Assembly (NCBI GenBank): GCA_018292915.2
Contig: JACVVK020000147.1
Location: 1,162,501-1,226,500 of the forward strand
Length of the DNA stretch: 64,000 bases
From: Batillaria attramentaria
Taxonomy: Eukaryota; Mollusca; Gastropoda; Batillariidae
Reading direction: 5' to 3'
Numbering within the stretch: position 1 is the first letter of the stretch; each line of letters starts with the position of its first letter. Shown one piece after another: positions 34,164-46,400 of this stretch. The notes below the pieces were generated by a model that saw only the letters and a program-made list of their open reading frames with translations, was not told where the DNA came from and searched no databases. Both the position numbers and the translations under genes were made by a program.

Positions 34164-37100
34164 TCAAGACATTCCTTGTGACATGCTCGGGTAGGGAGCC
34201 CAGCCTGCTGGTAACCTCACCGCCGGTACTTGTGGTACAAAAGGTCCAAATCGAGACTGGCACGTGAAATACGGATCGGCCACCAAACTATCACGAAGGT
34301 CCATAATGTAGCCTCTCTGGGCAGGACGCGGCTGATGCTCAGGTACAGGAACAGGAAGACCCACACTGAGACCCACCCCGAATCCCGGCACGACCCCGGG
34401 CTGGGGAGCTGGAGGGAGGGAGACATTGCGCAGGCCAGTTTGGGCGCTCGCCTTGGGTGGCGAGGGTGACTTGTGGTTGGCCGGCGGCTGGAGGAGGTGC
34501 AGCAGGTTCTGAGTGGCCAGTGACTCGGCCTTCGCCTCCCGCTGCTCTGCCTGTCGCTCCTTGTCTCGCTTGTGTTTGGTGCGCCTATTCTGGAACCACA
34601 CTTTGACCTGAAATGCACGTGCAACGTTAGCGTTACTCACAAAATGCATGCGTCGTCTGAAACTAGGTTTGGCAAGAGAGAAAATGCTGCATCGTGACAG
34701 TACATAATTACATGTAAAATGAAAGCGGTTACTCATCAACAAAGATGAGAAACCGATGTTTTGTCACTGATTCTTCGTTAGTTTTCTCAGGACCCTTTCA
34801 TTTATACATTCATCTCTTGGTGTGATCCATATTGTTCAAAAGAAGACACCAGCAGCAGCAGCTAGTTAGGATCTCACTATTTCTCTCGATCGACAAAGTA
34901 GTGCTTGACAGGAACGTACAGTTAAGTTGTTGTTGTTGTTTTTGTCGGGGGAGAGGGGGGGGGGTGTCTGTTTTTGGTTTTGTTTTTGGTTTTTGTTGTT
35001 GTTGTTGTTGTTGTTGTTGGGTTTTTTGGTTTTGTTGTTGTTGTTGTTGGTTTTTTTTTTTTTTTTTTTTTTTGGGGGGGGGGGTGTTTTATGTTGCTGT
35101 TGTTGTGGCTGTTTTGGGGGTTTGTTTGTTTTTGTTTTATGTTGTTTTTGTTTTTTGTTTGTGGTTTATTTGTTTGTTTTGTTTTTGTTGCGTTTGTTTT
35201 GTTTTGTTTGTTTTTAATTGGGGGGGGGGAGGGGGGAGTTGTTGTTGTTTTACGTTTGTTTATTTGTTTTTGGTTTTGCTTCTTTTTCTGTTGTTGTTGT
35301 TTGTTTGGCTGGTTGGTTGCTGTTGTTGTTGAATAGTTTTGTTTTTTGGCGGTTTTTTTTTTTTTTTTTTGGGGGGGGGGGGGTGTTGTTGTTGTTGTTT
35401 GGGGGTGGGGGGCGGTGTTCTTCCGAAGTTAAATCTGTGCCATCGCTTGTAATTAACCCATTGTAAAAACAATCTACAGTCAAAACGGATATATAACATG
35501 ACATAGCTATAAGTATCTGTATAACAACCTGAGTTTCCGACAAGCCGAGGTCTTTCGCAAGTTGATTTCGTTCTCTTCCAACTAGATACTGATTGGCTGA
35601 AAACTCCGCCTCCAGGCGCTCGAGCTGGTCACGTGAGAAGGTGGTACGAGCACGTTTTGGTCGATCCAGATCCAAGGCCTTTGGGAACACCAGTTCCTTC
35701 AGCACACCGTTACTGTCTGCAACAACAAGAGAGAGAAACTGTGAGGTTTAAAAAAAAAAATCTTGTGAACTTTACCGGCCCCCGTACTGTAGTGATCAGC
35801 ACTTCGGACCATGGACCGGGGGCTACTGGGTTCGAATCCCATTTGAGGCAAACGGGATATTACCTAACTGGCTCGGGTGCTATCCAGAGCTGGTTCAACG
35901 GGAAAGCTATTGCCGCACAGCTGAGACTCACCCACTGCAGATTTCGGCCCTGTCGCGCAGTCCCAAACCACATGCATTAGCGGATATACCCGGCTTTGCC
36001 CAGGTTGGTGACGTGATCTGTCTAGTGTTTTCTGGTCTCCCTGTTTAGAGCCGAACAGGTCAGTCTCTGTATATGTATGGGAGGTAATCAAGGTGAAATC
36101 GCCGAACTGACAATGGAGTTACCACCCGTCGACCATATCCATAGACACGGACACAGTTCATTTATCATTCAGAAAAGACACTGTTTAGCTTGAAAACAGT
36201 GTTTTTAAACCCTTCCAAAGGCCAAAATTGACCCTGAGGTTATTTATTTATTTATTTATTTATTTATTTCGCACACCTTCATTTCCCGTCCTGGGTCCTA
36301 AGTAGCTCGTCTTTATGCTACTGGGCGTGTAAGTAATTGCAACCCGCCTGGTTCTCTCCCTCGTTCACACCCTCGTTCACTCTATTCAGGCTATCAGCCA
36401 CCACAGGCGAGCTTTTCAGCGACGGTCCTCCATCAAACTCATGTTTTGAAGCTGACAGGCTCTCGGCGTATGAACAAGCATTAAGGCAGCCAAGACCACT
36501 CGAGCGAAATTAAAGTCAATTAGGGTCCACCACAAAACACACACGCTTTTTCTGTTTTCATGCATGTGCAAAGCGCTCGACAAAGCCAAAAAAAAAAAAA
36601 AAAAAAAGTCCTTTGCCGGCAACTCCATCTGTTTTCTAAGTGCAGCTCTCGAGTTTCGTGAACGCATATATGCGACAGTGAAGTCGTTGTTTTGATACGC
36701 ATTGACCAGCGAAAGTGTTTCCTACTCACGTCAGATGGAGGAGCCGCTCAGGGGAAAGGGGGGAGGCAACTGCCTTCCGGGAGCCTGATGGACCAAGTCA
36801 TTGACTACAATGAGCACGACCTCATTGAATGAATGAATGAACGAGTGAATGAAAGACGGAACGAGGCACCATAAAAAAATGAAACGTTCATCTCGTCTAC
36901 CGTTTGCGTGGCAGTGATGTGCGTAAAATTCAATTTAAAACAGAAAAACGAATTTCATGTTGTGTAGTTTTTGTGTAGTGAGGATTTGGATCGGGCACAG
37001 TTTCTTACGACGCACAGTACTTAAAAACAACAACAACAACAACTAGAACAACAAGGAAAAAACACCACCTTCATGTTGAAACTTGAAAGATAAGCTATTG

Positions 37101-40100
37101 AAAGCTATACAAGACCAGCTGAAAACCATTTAAACCAGTGAATAGCTGAAATTAAACCTCGTGAAAGAATAAACAGCCGAGAAGATTATTAGGACGTTGT
37201 TAACAGACTTCTTCACAACTGACTTGATAATTACATACCTGTGTAATAAACATCACTCACACGGGCCCCTAGACCCTGGCATGTTTGACACTCAGCTGTC
37301 ATACACAAACTTCACTGCACCACGGGGTGTAATCAAAATGGACGAGGGTGTTTCTGGTGCCACTCCGCTTCATAAGTTTCGGAAATTTCATACCGAACTA
37401 AGGCGGAATTGGACTGGTAGCCAATGGAGTTCACGCAGGTCACAAAGCATAATAAATTATATTAGGCAGGTTACGGAATAAGAGGACGTGCGTTATGAAA
37501 ATGAATTTCCCCCTTTGTCCTGGTTTTGTTTTTGTTTTGTTTTTTAGAGTTGCTAAAGGCGCATTTGACCCCAGATTTTGTTTTTGGTGAAAAGAGGGAT
37601 GTTTGATGTGTTCAAAAATGGCAGCTTTGATTTGAGGGGTGACCTATTTTTTACCATATCCTTGGGCATGTGCCAGGGCATGAATGACGGAGTGCACAGT
37701 TTTGTGTATGGGGTTAGGAAGAACGTCGCATCAGCAGACTATGAAAGTTACGTTATCGGGGCTTGGTTTTTAGCAAGAAGCTTGTGTCCTGCTTCTGGAA
37801 ACCGTTGTCTGTTTTGGATGGAAAATCTGTTTTCAAGGAGTAGCAATTAACTGTATTTGTGTGACCAGAAGTGGTGTTACCTGCTCTCGCGCCGGCGGCA
37901 CCAAGAACACCCACATCCGCGTTGACTACATCCCGTGCTGCACACACTTCACCTCAACCCGCACGTCGAATTGCCGGGCACCCAGCTGGGATAATTAGGG
38001 CGCGGGGATCGTGTCACACACCGCCGCGTGACAAACAACATCAACACAACCAGCCGAGGACCAGCGCGGCCCCCAGTGGAAAAGTAGGGAAGGGCGGGGC
38101 CGTCCGCCACACACCGGTGAGTACACAAGAGAGCCCACTCTTTTTACAATCACCTACTTTAACGAAGCAACAGGGTCCTGTACTGTACTATAAGTTTCGC
38201 AGATACTTTATTCCTTTCTCTCCATTTCGGTGGATGGGGGGGGGGGGTGTTAACGTCCTTTTCCACCACATACGGGTGATATCAAAGACGTTGCAACGAT
38301 GAAAAAGCCAGCACAAATATTTGGCCCCAGCCGGAATACGAACTCACGACCCGAGCATTAGAAGTCCAATGCTCTACCATTCGGCCACCCCGGCTCCTCT
38401 GGCTTATGGGGGAGGGTGGGTGAGTGTTTGGGGGTTTAACGTCCTTTTCCACCACATACTGGGTGTTGGGGAATGTCATACATGATTCATGTAACATACT
38501 GAAATATTCACAAATAGTTGTATGTAAAACAAAAGAAATCACAATTTTTAAATGTTCAGCCCACAGAATTTGAAATATAAATTAATGCAATTCTAAATTC
38601 GGAAACTTAAACTGCTGAGATGACCCTTCACACCATGTGACTGTAATGTGTTCATGTCCAGTGTGTGAGAGAATGTGTGTGGTTCATGTGAGCGTGCGTG
38701 TTAGGTTCAACTCGCGGCGCTTTGAGCCCGCTAAAGATACTGGGTAAAGCGCCTACACAATACTCAATTATTACTATTATTATTATTTTTATCATCATTA
38801 TTATTATTATTATAATTATTGTCATTATTAGTATTGTCATTGTTATTATTATTATTGTTATTATTATAATTATTGTCATTATTATTATTATTGTCATTAT
38901 TATTATTGTCATTATTATTATTATTATTGTTATAATTATTATTGTTGTCATTATTATTATTGTCATTATTATTATTATTATTGTTATAATTATTATTATT
39001 GTCATTGTTATTATTATTATTGTCATTATTATTATCATTATTATTATTAAAACTAGAAAGCATAAAAATAAACAGACAATAGCTCATGTGTGCAAGGTAT
39101 ACAGCATGCCACCAAAATAGTTACATGTACTACACTGTGACGATTTTCCTATTTCTAATGAACTTAGCCAAGTTCAACAAAGTTTTAGTGCGGAGGTGAT
39201 CTGTTCTGTTCCTCATAATCGTAGGTCCTGTCTTTACGAGTAACCAGAGTGTGAGGAATGTGTAGCCGGTGACCTTGTGTCGAGAAGACCTGCTGCTCTC
39301 TCTCTCTCTCTTCTCGTTCAGCGATGTAGAACAAAGTACAGTAACGAGGATTCTCTGTGCAGAGACTATTTATTCCACTGTGCGTAATTTTCAGCAGGGA
39401 TGTGTGAACAATGTAAATAATAAGAATGATAACTGAGTATTGTATAGGCGCGTTACCCAATTCCTTCAGAATCGGCTCAAAGCGTCGCGAAACTGAACCC
39501 AACACGCACGCTCACCTGAATCACACGCATTCTCTCACACACTGGACATGAACACATTACAATCACGTGGTGCGAAGGGGACAGCTCAGCTATTTAAGTT
39601 TCGGAATTTAGAGTTGCATTTATTTTCAAATTTTGTGAGCTGAACATTTCCAAAGCAGATGTATGACAATTTTTCTGTGCTAGATGCATTTCTTGATTGT
39701 GAGATTGCAGACCTTTATCCTCTGTAGGCCGACTGACGTAGGGTGGGTGTTTGGGGGTTTAACGTCCTGTTCCACCACATACGGGTGATATCAAAGACGG
39801 GCAACGATGAAAAAGCCAGCACAAATATCTCAGTGGCCCCAGCCGGGGTACGAACTCACGGCCCGAGCATTGAGAGTCCAACGCTCTACCATTCGGCCAC
39901 CCCGGCTCCCCGACTGACGTCAGACCTTCCTCCAAGACCCCAACTTGTTACACACGGGTGCCGTACCCGGCCTTTACTATTGTGGCAGTTACGCCTAATG
40001 ACGGTGTCTAGCTACCAATTTACCCTGACACCTGCATCCATTCACACACCCTGACCCCCAGCCGCTCCAACTCAATGAAACGATGAGGGTTCCCCCCACC

Positions 40101-41493
40101 GGGTACCACAACCCCTTCAACTATGAAGCTCGCTAATTTCTCACTTCTAGTTTGTCCGTCACTGGGTGATGGGACTATAATTTTACCACAAAGGCCAGAC
40201 AGCTTTCTTTTGCAACCTGGCTTTTGCACGGTTCGTATGTTTTCACACATTTTTTTTATTCTTTTCCAAACATCCCCTATGGAGGCGGATTTTGACACGA
40301 TTCTTGCATTTTCCCCGAGTTTCTGTTCTGTCAGAATTGGCCTTTGTGAGGTCTTTGCGTCGGAGGGACATAGGGTTGAATCGGGTATTAAATCCCAGAG
40401 TCAAACTCTTTTTTTTCTCCTCTCTTTTCATCTTCTCTCTCACTTCTGTGTGTTCGCAGTATGAAGGAGGTGGTTGTACGAGGAAAGACTCAGTTAATCG
40501 CTTGGCCCTCCCACCTTAACGCGGACGTGTCTGTGGCAATTTGTGTATTGTGCTGGGTGTGAAAAGAAGGCATTGTGTTTATATTGCCGACGTAGGTTTA
40601 AAAAAAAGTCAGTCTCCCATCTGTCATCATTTTCCAACGTCCTATATTATTACATTGGCTGTTAACGATTCATCGACCACCTGTGATTTGGAAAGGTATG
40701 TTCAGAACGCGAAATACAATTTAACTTTTAAATGAAATATTTTCTATAAATCAGGTGAGGAAATTTCACGCCAGCTGATCGACTTTGTCCACGCTTTCAA
40801 GTAATTTTTTGACAATTTTGAGAAACAACCTCGCGTTTAAGGTTATCATTATTTAACCCATGAAAAAATCATAATAAAAATTTCTTTTTATCACTTCAGT
40901 ATTTATTTATTCATTCATTTATTTATTTATTTATTAGATGATGTATTTATTCATTAAATTAATAAATTAAATAGGGGTTACATATTATAAAATAATTTAT
41001 TTATTATTTATTTATTTATTTATCTATTCATTTGTTTATCTATCTATCTGTCTCTCTATCTATCTATCTGCCTATCACCGGCTCAAACAAAATTTTCAGT
41101 CAATGGAAGTGATCCTTCCATAATACCCCGTATGTGGAGGACAAAACACTCATTTAAATTCTGAGACGTGAATCATGTTTCGTTTTGTTGTTGTTGTTGT
41201 TGTTGTTGTTGTTTTGCAATGAATGCCTAAGCCCGTTTTAATCCATGGGAAATATACGCATTTCAATGCAAGGTGTAACGCTGGCAAAGTTGCACGTAAC
41301 ACTAAACGCTAGTTGAAGTGCATGGTGCCAAGGGCGAAAAGTTGTCAGTATATTTAAATTCCTAGCTGGAATGACGTGCTGTCTGGATCTTGACGGAAGA
41401 GGGAAAATACCGTAGTTCTAATTACGACTAATTAAGGTTGGGGGGGTGGGGGGTGGGGTTGGGGTTGGGGGGGAGGGTTGCAAGTTATGTCAT

Positions 41494-41552
<59 letters not shown>

Positions 41553-42936
41553 CTGTATATATCAGGAAGTAGTCGAACTAGCAGACCGTTGCACTTTCAA
41601 TGCTCGGGTCGTGGGTTCGAATCTAGACTGGGGCCAGATATTTGGGCTTTGGGCTTTTACCCATTTGCTCCCGTCTATGGTCCGCATGGGATGGAAAATG
41701 ACGTTAAACTCTTAACCACCAAAACTCACCAACTTATATATTATGTGTAAAGCGCCTATAGTTAATGTAAGGCTGGGCGCTGTACAAAAATTCTATTTTT
41801 TTATCATTATTATTATTATAAAAGTAAAGCATCGGCAAAGCAGATCTTACACAGGATCGGGTATGCAAAAACCACGAGTTTTGTGTTCGTGCTGTCTTTC
41901 CGCTTGTACTCGAATGAGATCTTTTTTGTGTGTGGACAATGGCGACTAGTGCCCTATTCAAATATAATAGAATCATTTAACGTGCCACAGGCTTCGCCAC
42001 AAAGGGCCTTTAAGGGCAGACTGGAGTAAGTAGGGTTCAGAGAAGAATGTGCGAGTCAGAATGGTAGACAAGAATTACAGATCAAAAGCTGCACGCAGTC
42101 CCCTTAAGGTCAGACAGGCTCACTTCTATTGCAGTCAATGTATTGCATTGCAAATATGTTTATCATCATTCGTTTCTTTTTCTAACTGCAATTAAATACT
42201 AAAAACGTCATATTTTTATTATAGTTCATAATCACGAAAATTGTAATATTAATGACTTTATTATTATATATTGATACTTATATAGCGCTCTTTCTTACAG
42301 AGAGCTCACTGCGCTTTACAAGGAAAAGAAAAGAAAAACATTGGAACAATACAGTCACATATGAACAAAGCATATCACATAAATACAAATATTTTTTGTT
42401 TTAAGATTTTTTAAATCTAAAATCAACCAACCAAACAAAAAAAGTCCAGAAGTTATAAAACAGAACTCGCCTATCTGCAATAGTTGCAACTAAATAAACG
42501 AATTTAATAAAAAAAAAACTAAAATACCGTGGATAGGTCGGAAAAAAACATGTATTCTATTTTACGGCCGGTTTTTTAAGGACTTAAACTAAAATTCTTT
42601 TGAAGTTGGGAGGGAGAATAATCTGTCAGTGCACCCGGAAACCTTTCTTCCTGGCTTGTTAGCTCAGTACAGTTCCCTGTCACTTTAGCCTGCTTTTCCT
42701 GTGCTCGGGCACACTTTTTAACGAGGGACAAGACAAGAAAAAAAATCCTGCCACTTACACAGAGCCACTACTCACAATTTATGTGAACAGATACACACCA
42801 GAGTTGTTACATTTCTTCTAACAAATGATGATTACATCTGGATGACGCTCGGGATGTTAAGAAAATTTTATTCATCTACATCAAGAACGACTGCAGCAGC
42901 TGACCGCTGTTGAAAAGAGGGTGTTCTCCAACGAAG

Positions 42937-42972
<36 letters not shown>

Positions 42973-44089
42973 CGTATCCCGGCTTGGGCCAAATATTTGT
43001 GCTGGCCTTTTCATCCTTGCCCCATCTTTGATATCACCCGTATGTGGTGGAAAAGGACGTTAAACACCCAAACACCCCACCCACCCTCTCTCTCTCTCTC
43101 TCTCATTACTCTTTTGTTTGTTTATTAATGACCTGCCTCTACAACTTACTGACAAACAGGTTGTGTGCGATTTGTTTGCGGATGACGCAACTGTCCATAC
43201 ACCTGGTAAAAATTTAGCAGCTGTTAACTCACGCCGTCAGCAAAGTTTACATGAGGTCTCAGATTGGTGCTCCTCCAACTCCATGATTTTAAACCCATCA
43301 AAAACCAAATGTATGATTATAGCGACTCGCCAGAAGCATCAGCTCTCCCCCTGTCTCGACCTGTCCTGAACGACACCACCATAGAGCAGGTGACTGAACA
43401 GCGCCTACTAGGACTCACTGTTGACAATCAGCTTAGATGGCAGTCCCACATCAACAATGTGTGCAAGCGGGTTTCTAAAAATTTGAGCTGAGGTTTATCA
43501 CGGACATCGATTCACGGACAATGTTTTATAATGCCCATATAAAATCTCACATCGACTATGTATCAACAGTGTGGGATGGTTCAAGCGACGTTCACATGAA
43601 AAGATTGAATTCTCTGCATAGGAAGCAGCGAAGTTGCTGTTGTCTGATCCAAATCTTTCCACGGATCAGAAGCTTAGCACACTAGAAATGCTTCCCCTGA
43701 AACTTCAGCTTGACTATAACAAATGCATATTTATGTACAAACTGTACAAACAATCCAGCCCGGCTTATCTTGTCAAATTATTTTCAAAAACATTCTGTCA
43801 ACAGTCCAGATCCGGGCAACATTTTAAGGTTCCATTTCCTCGGATAGATATGTACAAATCAAGCCTCTCATATTCAGGCAGTTTTCTTTGGAACTCGCTT
43901 CCAGAAAATATCCGAAATGCAAAATCACATTCAAGAACAGTCTCTTCAAACATATGTCAAAACTAAATCATCCATAATCATCATATATTATCCTATGGAA
44001 AGCATTCATGTGCCTGCTAGCATTTTTTTTTTCAAATGTTTTTGCTTTTGATGACTTATTTCGAATGTTTGACATGTATTGATGAATTC

Positions 44090-44156
<67 letters not shown>

Positions 44157-44543
44157 TCTTACAACTCCTTTGATGTAGATTTAGCCTTTTTGTAGATTTA
44201 GCAACGGCAAGTTTGAAAACTGGTCTTTTGATCAACAACTTTTTACCGTTGGAAAATAAAGTTCATTTTCATTTTCATTTTTCTCTCTCTCGTAATTTGT
44301 AATCACTTTGTAATTTGCCATTGCAAGGTTGCCACAAGTGAATGTTTATTTTGTTAATGCTCAAACTGTTTAAACCAAGAAAATGTTCAGTATTCTCATT
44401 CTTGGTTGATGCATTCTCGCACTGTTATGATTTTTGTACTAACCTGTGAAAGACAGGGTCCGGCAGTAGTCAGGATACTTGCTGGTCAGTTGTCCGCTCT
44501 GTGACTGGTCATCCGAAGAAGGCTCCGGTACCGACATCTTCAT
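34164..44543 (-). CDS. vax: Ventral anterior homeobox transcription factor, complete three-exon model
   Basis: Exons in coding order: 44444-44543, 35529-35716 and 34164-34607. Junction phases 1 and 0 match, giving 243 residues. Exon 1 has [12 protein letters not shown], aligning with vertebrate Vax ADPDYCRRILV. Exon 2 has [20 protein letters not shown], where Vax reads [19 protein letters not shown]. The homeodomain runs from [20 protein letters not shown] through [20 protein letters not shown] to [16 protein letters not shown], split by an intron just before recognition-helix VKVWF. After it, [13 protein letters not shown] matches the Vax motif LATSNILRLLE. The C-terminus is Pro-rich. The protein is a nuclear DNA-binding factor; in vertebrates Vax patterns ventral forebrain and optic tissue. 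EMX/NOTO homeodomains are close, but PDYCR and LDLDRPKR favour Vax. Intron 1 is 8.7 kb and filled with SINEs and a dead retrotransposon. Confidence 0.93.
34926..35410. repeat. G/T low-complexity tract in vax intron 2
   Basis: (GTT)n, (GTTT)n and two T-to-G homopolymer junctions (35050-35085 and 35351-35384). The long hydrophobic ORFs here are translations of this bias. Confidence 0.96.
35775..35995 (+). mobile_element. tRNA-derived SINE, family C (single copy seen)
   Basis: It has A-box-like TGTAGTGATCAGC, B box GGGTTCGAATCCC at 35829-35841, and a body with GCTGGTTCAACGGGAAAGC. It differs from families A, B and D. It lies in vax intron 1, 60 bp from exon 2. Confidence 0.65.
35996..38227. other. 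vax intron 1, mostly unique DNA
   Basis: An (ATTT)n run at 36240-36269 and a poly-A run at 36588-36607. No exon supported. The ORF at 37578-37850 has no recognised motif. Confidence 0.4.
38228..38397 (-). mobile_element. tRNA-derived SINE, family A
   Basis: Minus strand shows the head GAGCCGGGGTGGCCGAATGG, B-box region GAGTTCGTATTCCGG and the full family tail. A second, 5'-truncated tail lies immediately beside it at 38410-38470. Confidence 0.9.
38410..38470 (-). mobile_element. SINE family A tail fragment
   Basis: Only the tail is present (CAGTATGTGGTGGAAAAGGA, then CGTTAAACCCCCAAACAC), adjacent to the fuller copy. Confidence 0.8.
38558..39055 (+). repeat. Family E SINE-like copy with 290-bp (ATT/GTC) tail
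   Basis: The body (38558-38765) ends GGGTAAAGCGCCTACAC and continues into an exceptionally long imperfect trinucleotide tail of ATT, interrupted by GTCATT and ATAATT variants, to about 39050. ORFs of I, M, N and D repeats are artefacts. Confidence 0.85.
39425..39657 (-). repeat. Truncated SINE-like copy, family E body
   Basis: Minus strand runs from GCTTTGGAAATGTTCAGC through TCATGTCCAGTGTGTGAGAG to AACGCGCCTATACAATACTC, the same boundaries as the copies at 33.7 and 57.7 kb. Confidence 0.85.
39740..39909 (-). mobile_element. tRNA-derived SINE, family A, with 11-bp TSD
   Basis: It is flanked by CCGACTGACGT at 39729-39739 and 39910-39920, marking exact ends. Head TGGCCGAATGGTAGAG (A box) and B-box region GAGTTCGTACCCCGG are visible on the minus strand. 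It lies in vax intron 1. Confidence 0.93.
40020..40420 (-). pseudogene. Possible non-LTR retrotransposon linker fragment
   Basis: A minus-strand ORF contains [16 protein letters not shown] and later [10 protein letters not shown]. This resembles the endonuclease-to-RT linker of Jockey-like elements (vWkkIrki ... eKAelLa-F). No catalytic motif is present and the frame breaks upstream, so the assignment is tentative. Confidence 0.3.
40740..41495. other. AT-rich vax intron 1 segment
   Basis: (ATTT)n and (ATCT)n runs at 40900-41070, (GTT)n at 41187-41214, G-rich tract at 41438-41477. No coding feature. Confidence 0.6.
41498..41551. repeat. (GT)n microsatellite
   Basis: GT run immediately upstream of a diverged SINE. 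Confidence 0.96.
41576..41730 (+). mobile_element. tRNA-derived SINE, family A, diverged
   Basis: It retains CGTTGCACTTTCAATGCTCG, GGTCGTGGGTTCGAATCTAG (B box) and a degraded tail GATGGAAAATGACGTTAAAC. The following 41740-41825 is a family E tail ending in TGTAAAGCGCCTATAG. Confidence 0.78.
42969..43087 (+). mobile_element. tRNA-derived SINE, family A, 5'-truncated
   Basis: It begins inside the B box (GTTCGTATCCCGGC) directly after a (CT)n run and keeps the complete tail to CACCCACCC, followed by another (CT)n run. Confidence 0.85.
43100..44275 (+). pseudogene. 5'-truncated, frameshifted CR1/L2-type non-LTR retrotransposon
   Basis: The segment starts within the RT palm: [18 protein letters not shown], then FADDATVHT (catalytic FADD box), [34 protein letters not shown], then [13 protein letters not shown] and LHRKQ. 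The C-terminus is [19 protein letters not shown]. These pieces fall in different frames (breaks near 43350, 43490 and 43620), so it is dead. It ends with AATAAAGTTCATTTTC and a short (CATTTT)n tail. A (GT)n run (44093-44154) has expanded in its 3' UTR. It is antisense to vax, inside intron 1. Confidence 0.88.
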
Positions 44544-45798
44544 TGTGGATCTCTCAAAGATCTCGTGGAAGACAGAACCAACCAGGACGCTTTCTTCTTC
44601 TGTTTGGTTTTTGTTTGTTTGTTTGTTGTTGATTTCCCTTAGTGATTCTGTGTTGAAGTCTGGTAGTTATTCTTGGACTTGATGTCTTGGCTGTTTGTTT
44701 TTTCACCAACTATGTCGTGCGTTCAACTCAGCGTTAGTGTATTTGTTACAGTCAAATTCCGCGCGGAAATATTGTATTTCAACTTCACGAAAACCTGTGG
44801 AAACTTTGCTTTTACAAGGAGTCCATTTTCGCATTAAGTCATAACGATGCGATGTACATAATTTGTACCCCTTGATAATTAAGTATATCCAAAGAACACA
44901 AAGAGTAGATATTTTTATGTGTATTTCCAATCTGTGGCCTTATTTGACAATGAGGCGACAAGCTGTGACTGTAGACAATCTACTGGCAGGTTTTTGTCCC
45001 GATGAAGTGAGGCGGCGCTGAAACGTCGACCTGTTTTGTCTTTGTGTCTGAGTCAAGTTGGGTTTCAAAAATTTTCGCTGCTTCCGTACGCTGCAGCTTC
45101 CCCTGGAAAAGTCTTCGATACACTGCGAAATCCGAGCACTATAAACTTGCTGGTTGTAAAGAAGACGACCGATTGAACCTTACGGCCTTGTATGAATATG
45201 GTCAGACGATGAGCAGTACGATGGACACACCAGAGCCTTGTATTGTCACAGAGCTTGTCATGAGTGTTTCTGGATACACACGTCCTGCTGGTCGCGGCAG
45301 ATACAGGAATCACTGAAACTAGAAGAATCGCTGATCGTGTGGTAGCCGGTGTCTGTCAGGACAGTGCGAGGCTAAGTGACAGGCGACAGACTTTGGGTCC
45401 CATTTCAGGCGTTCACACTGCCCCTCCCCCCAGGCCTCTGCTCTTACACCCTTTCCCCTCCCCCCTCCCAAAATACCCTACTCCACGCAAACGCTCGCTA
45501 CGTCATGTTAAACGTTACTGGGGGGAGGGGGTGGAGGGGGTGGGGGGCTTATAGAGCGCAAGAGTGCCGCGAGGAAAGGGGACGGAGTGGGGGACGAGGG
45601 GTTGGTGGAGAAGGGGGTGGGGGAGGAGGTTGAGCACGTGGATGTTTGGGTGGCCCGCAGTTGGATACAAGTTTCCACGGTGCAATGAGACATCCAATAT
45701 AGCATTCAATTGCAGGTTGCGAGGTAAATCACAGTCTAACGACACTGCCATACTAATGACGCTGCCATACTTGAAGAGTTTCTTTTTGTTACGTTATA
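44544..45798. other. vax 5' flank and intergenic DNA
   Basis: The vax promoter is expected at the left edge, minus strand, but no TATA or Inr is clear. G-rich and C-rich tracts occur at 45420-45640. No gene supported. Confidence 0.35.
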
Positions 45799-45900
45799 CA
45801 GTTCAGATTTCAGCCCGAAAAATCCAGCTCAAACCTGAGATAGCCTGCGTGCTGCGCACTACAGAGCACTTGATTTTTCACCGGGCTGAGTCCTGAACTG
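45799..45900. mobile_element. 102-bp TA-flanked MITE (Tc1/mariner type)
   Basis: Ends are CAGTTCAG and CTGAACTG with imperfect inverted continuation (left TTTCAGCCCGAAAAATC, right GATTTTTCACCGGGCTGA), flanked by TA at 45797-45798 and 45901-45902. A degenerate relative lies near 33121-33240. An (AC)n run follows. Confidence 0.7.
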
Positions 45901-45908
45901 TATAGGTG

Positions 45909-45948
<40 letters not shown>

Positions 45949-45959
45949 TAATGAAACGT

Positions 45960-46183
45960 CCAATGTACGCTTTTCTACTGTTTGGTTTGGTTTGGTTTGG
46001 TTTGGTTTGGTTGGTTTTTCTTAGTTAGTTTTGCTTGTTTTTTTTTTTTTTTTTTGGGGGGGGTGGGGGTGGATTTTTTTAGGGGGGGGAAGGGGGTGTT
46101 TTGCTTTTTTGCTTTTTTGTTTTGTTTGTTTGTTTGTGTGTTTGTTTTGTTGTTGTTGTTGTTGTTGTTTTGTGTGTGTGTGT

Positions 46184-46236
<53 letters not shown>

Positions 46237-46400
46237 TTTTTGTGCTGTTTTTTTTGTTTTTGTTGTTGTTGTTGTTGTTTTGTTGTTGTTGTTGTTGTGG
46301 TTTTTTTTGTTTGTTTGTTTTTTTGGGGGGGGTCGTTTTTTCCGGGTCGCTTGGTTCGGGTTTTGTTGTTGTTGTTGTTGTTGTTGTTGTTCAGTTTGTT
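45960..46400. repeat. G/T low-complexity block with (GT)n core
   Basis: (TTTGG)n, T-to-G junctions near 46039-46069 and 46320-46331, a (GT)n run at 46190-46234 and (GTT)n runs. All ORFs here are compositional. Confidence 0.96.

Noticed and set aside
34832..35466. Long hydrophobic ORFs (poly Leu, Val, Phe, Cys)
   Set aside because: They are reading frames through (GTT)n, (GTTT)n and T/G homopolymers. The real coding here is vax on the other strand.
38652..39120. Ile/Met- and Asn/Asp-repeat ORFs
   Set aside because: They are translations of the imperfect (ATT)n tail of a SINE-like repeat.
40541..40735. Short plus-strand ORF as a gene
   Set aside because: 64 residues with no motif, no splice partner and no codon-bias support.
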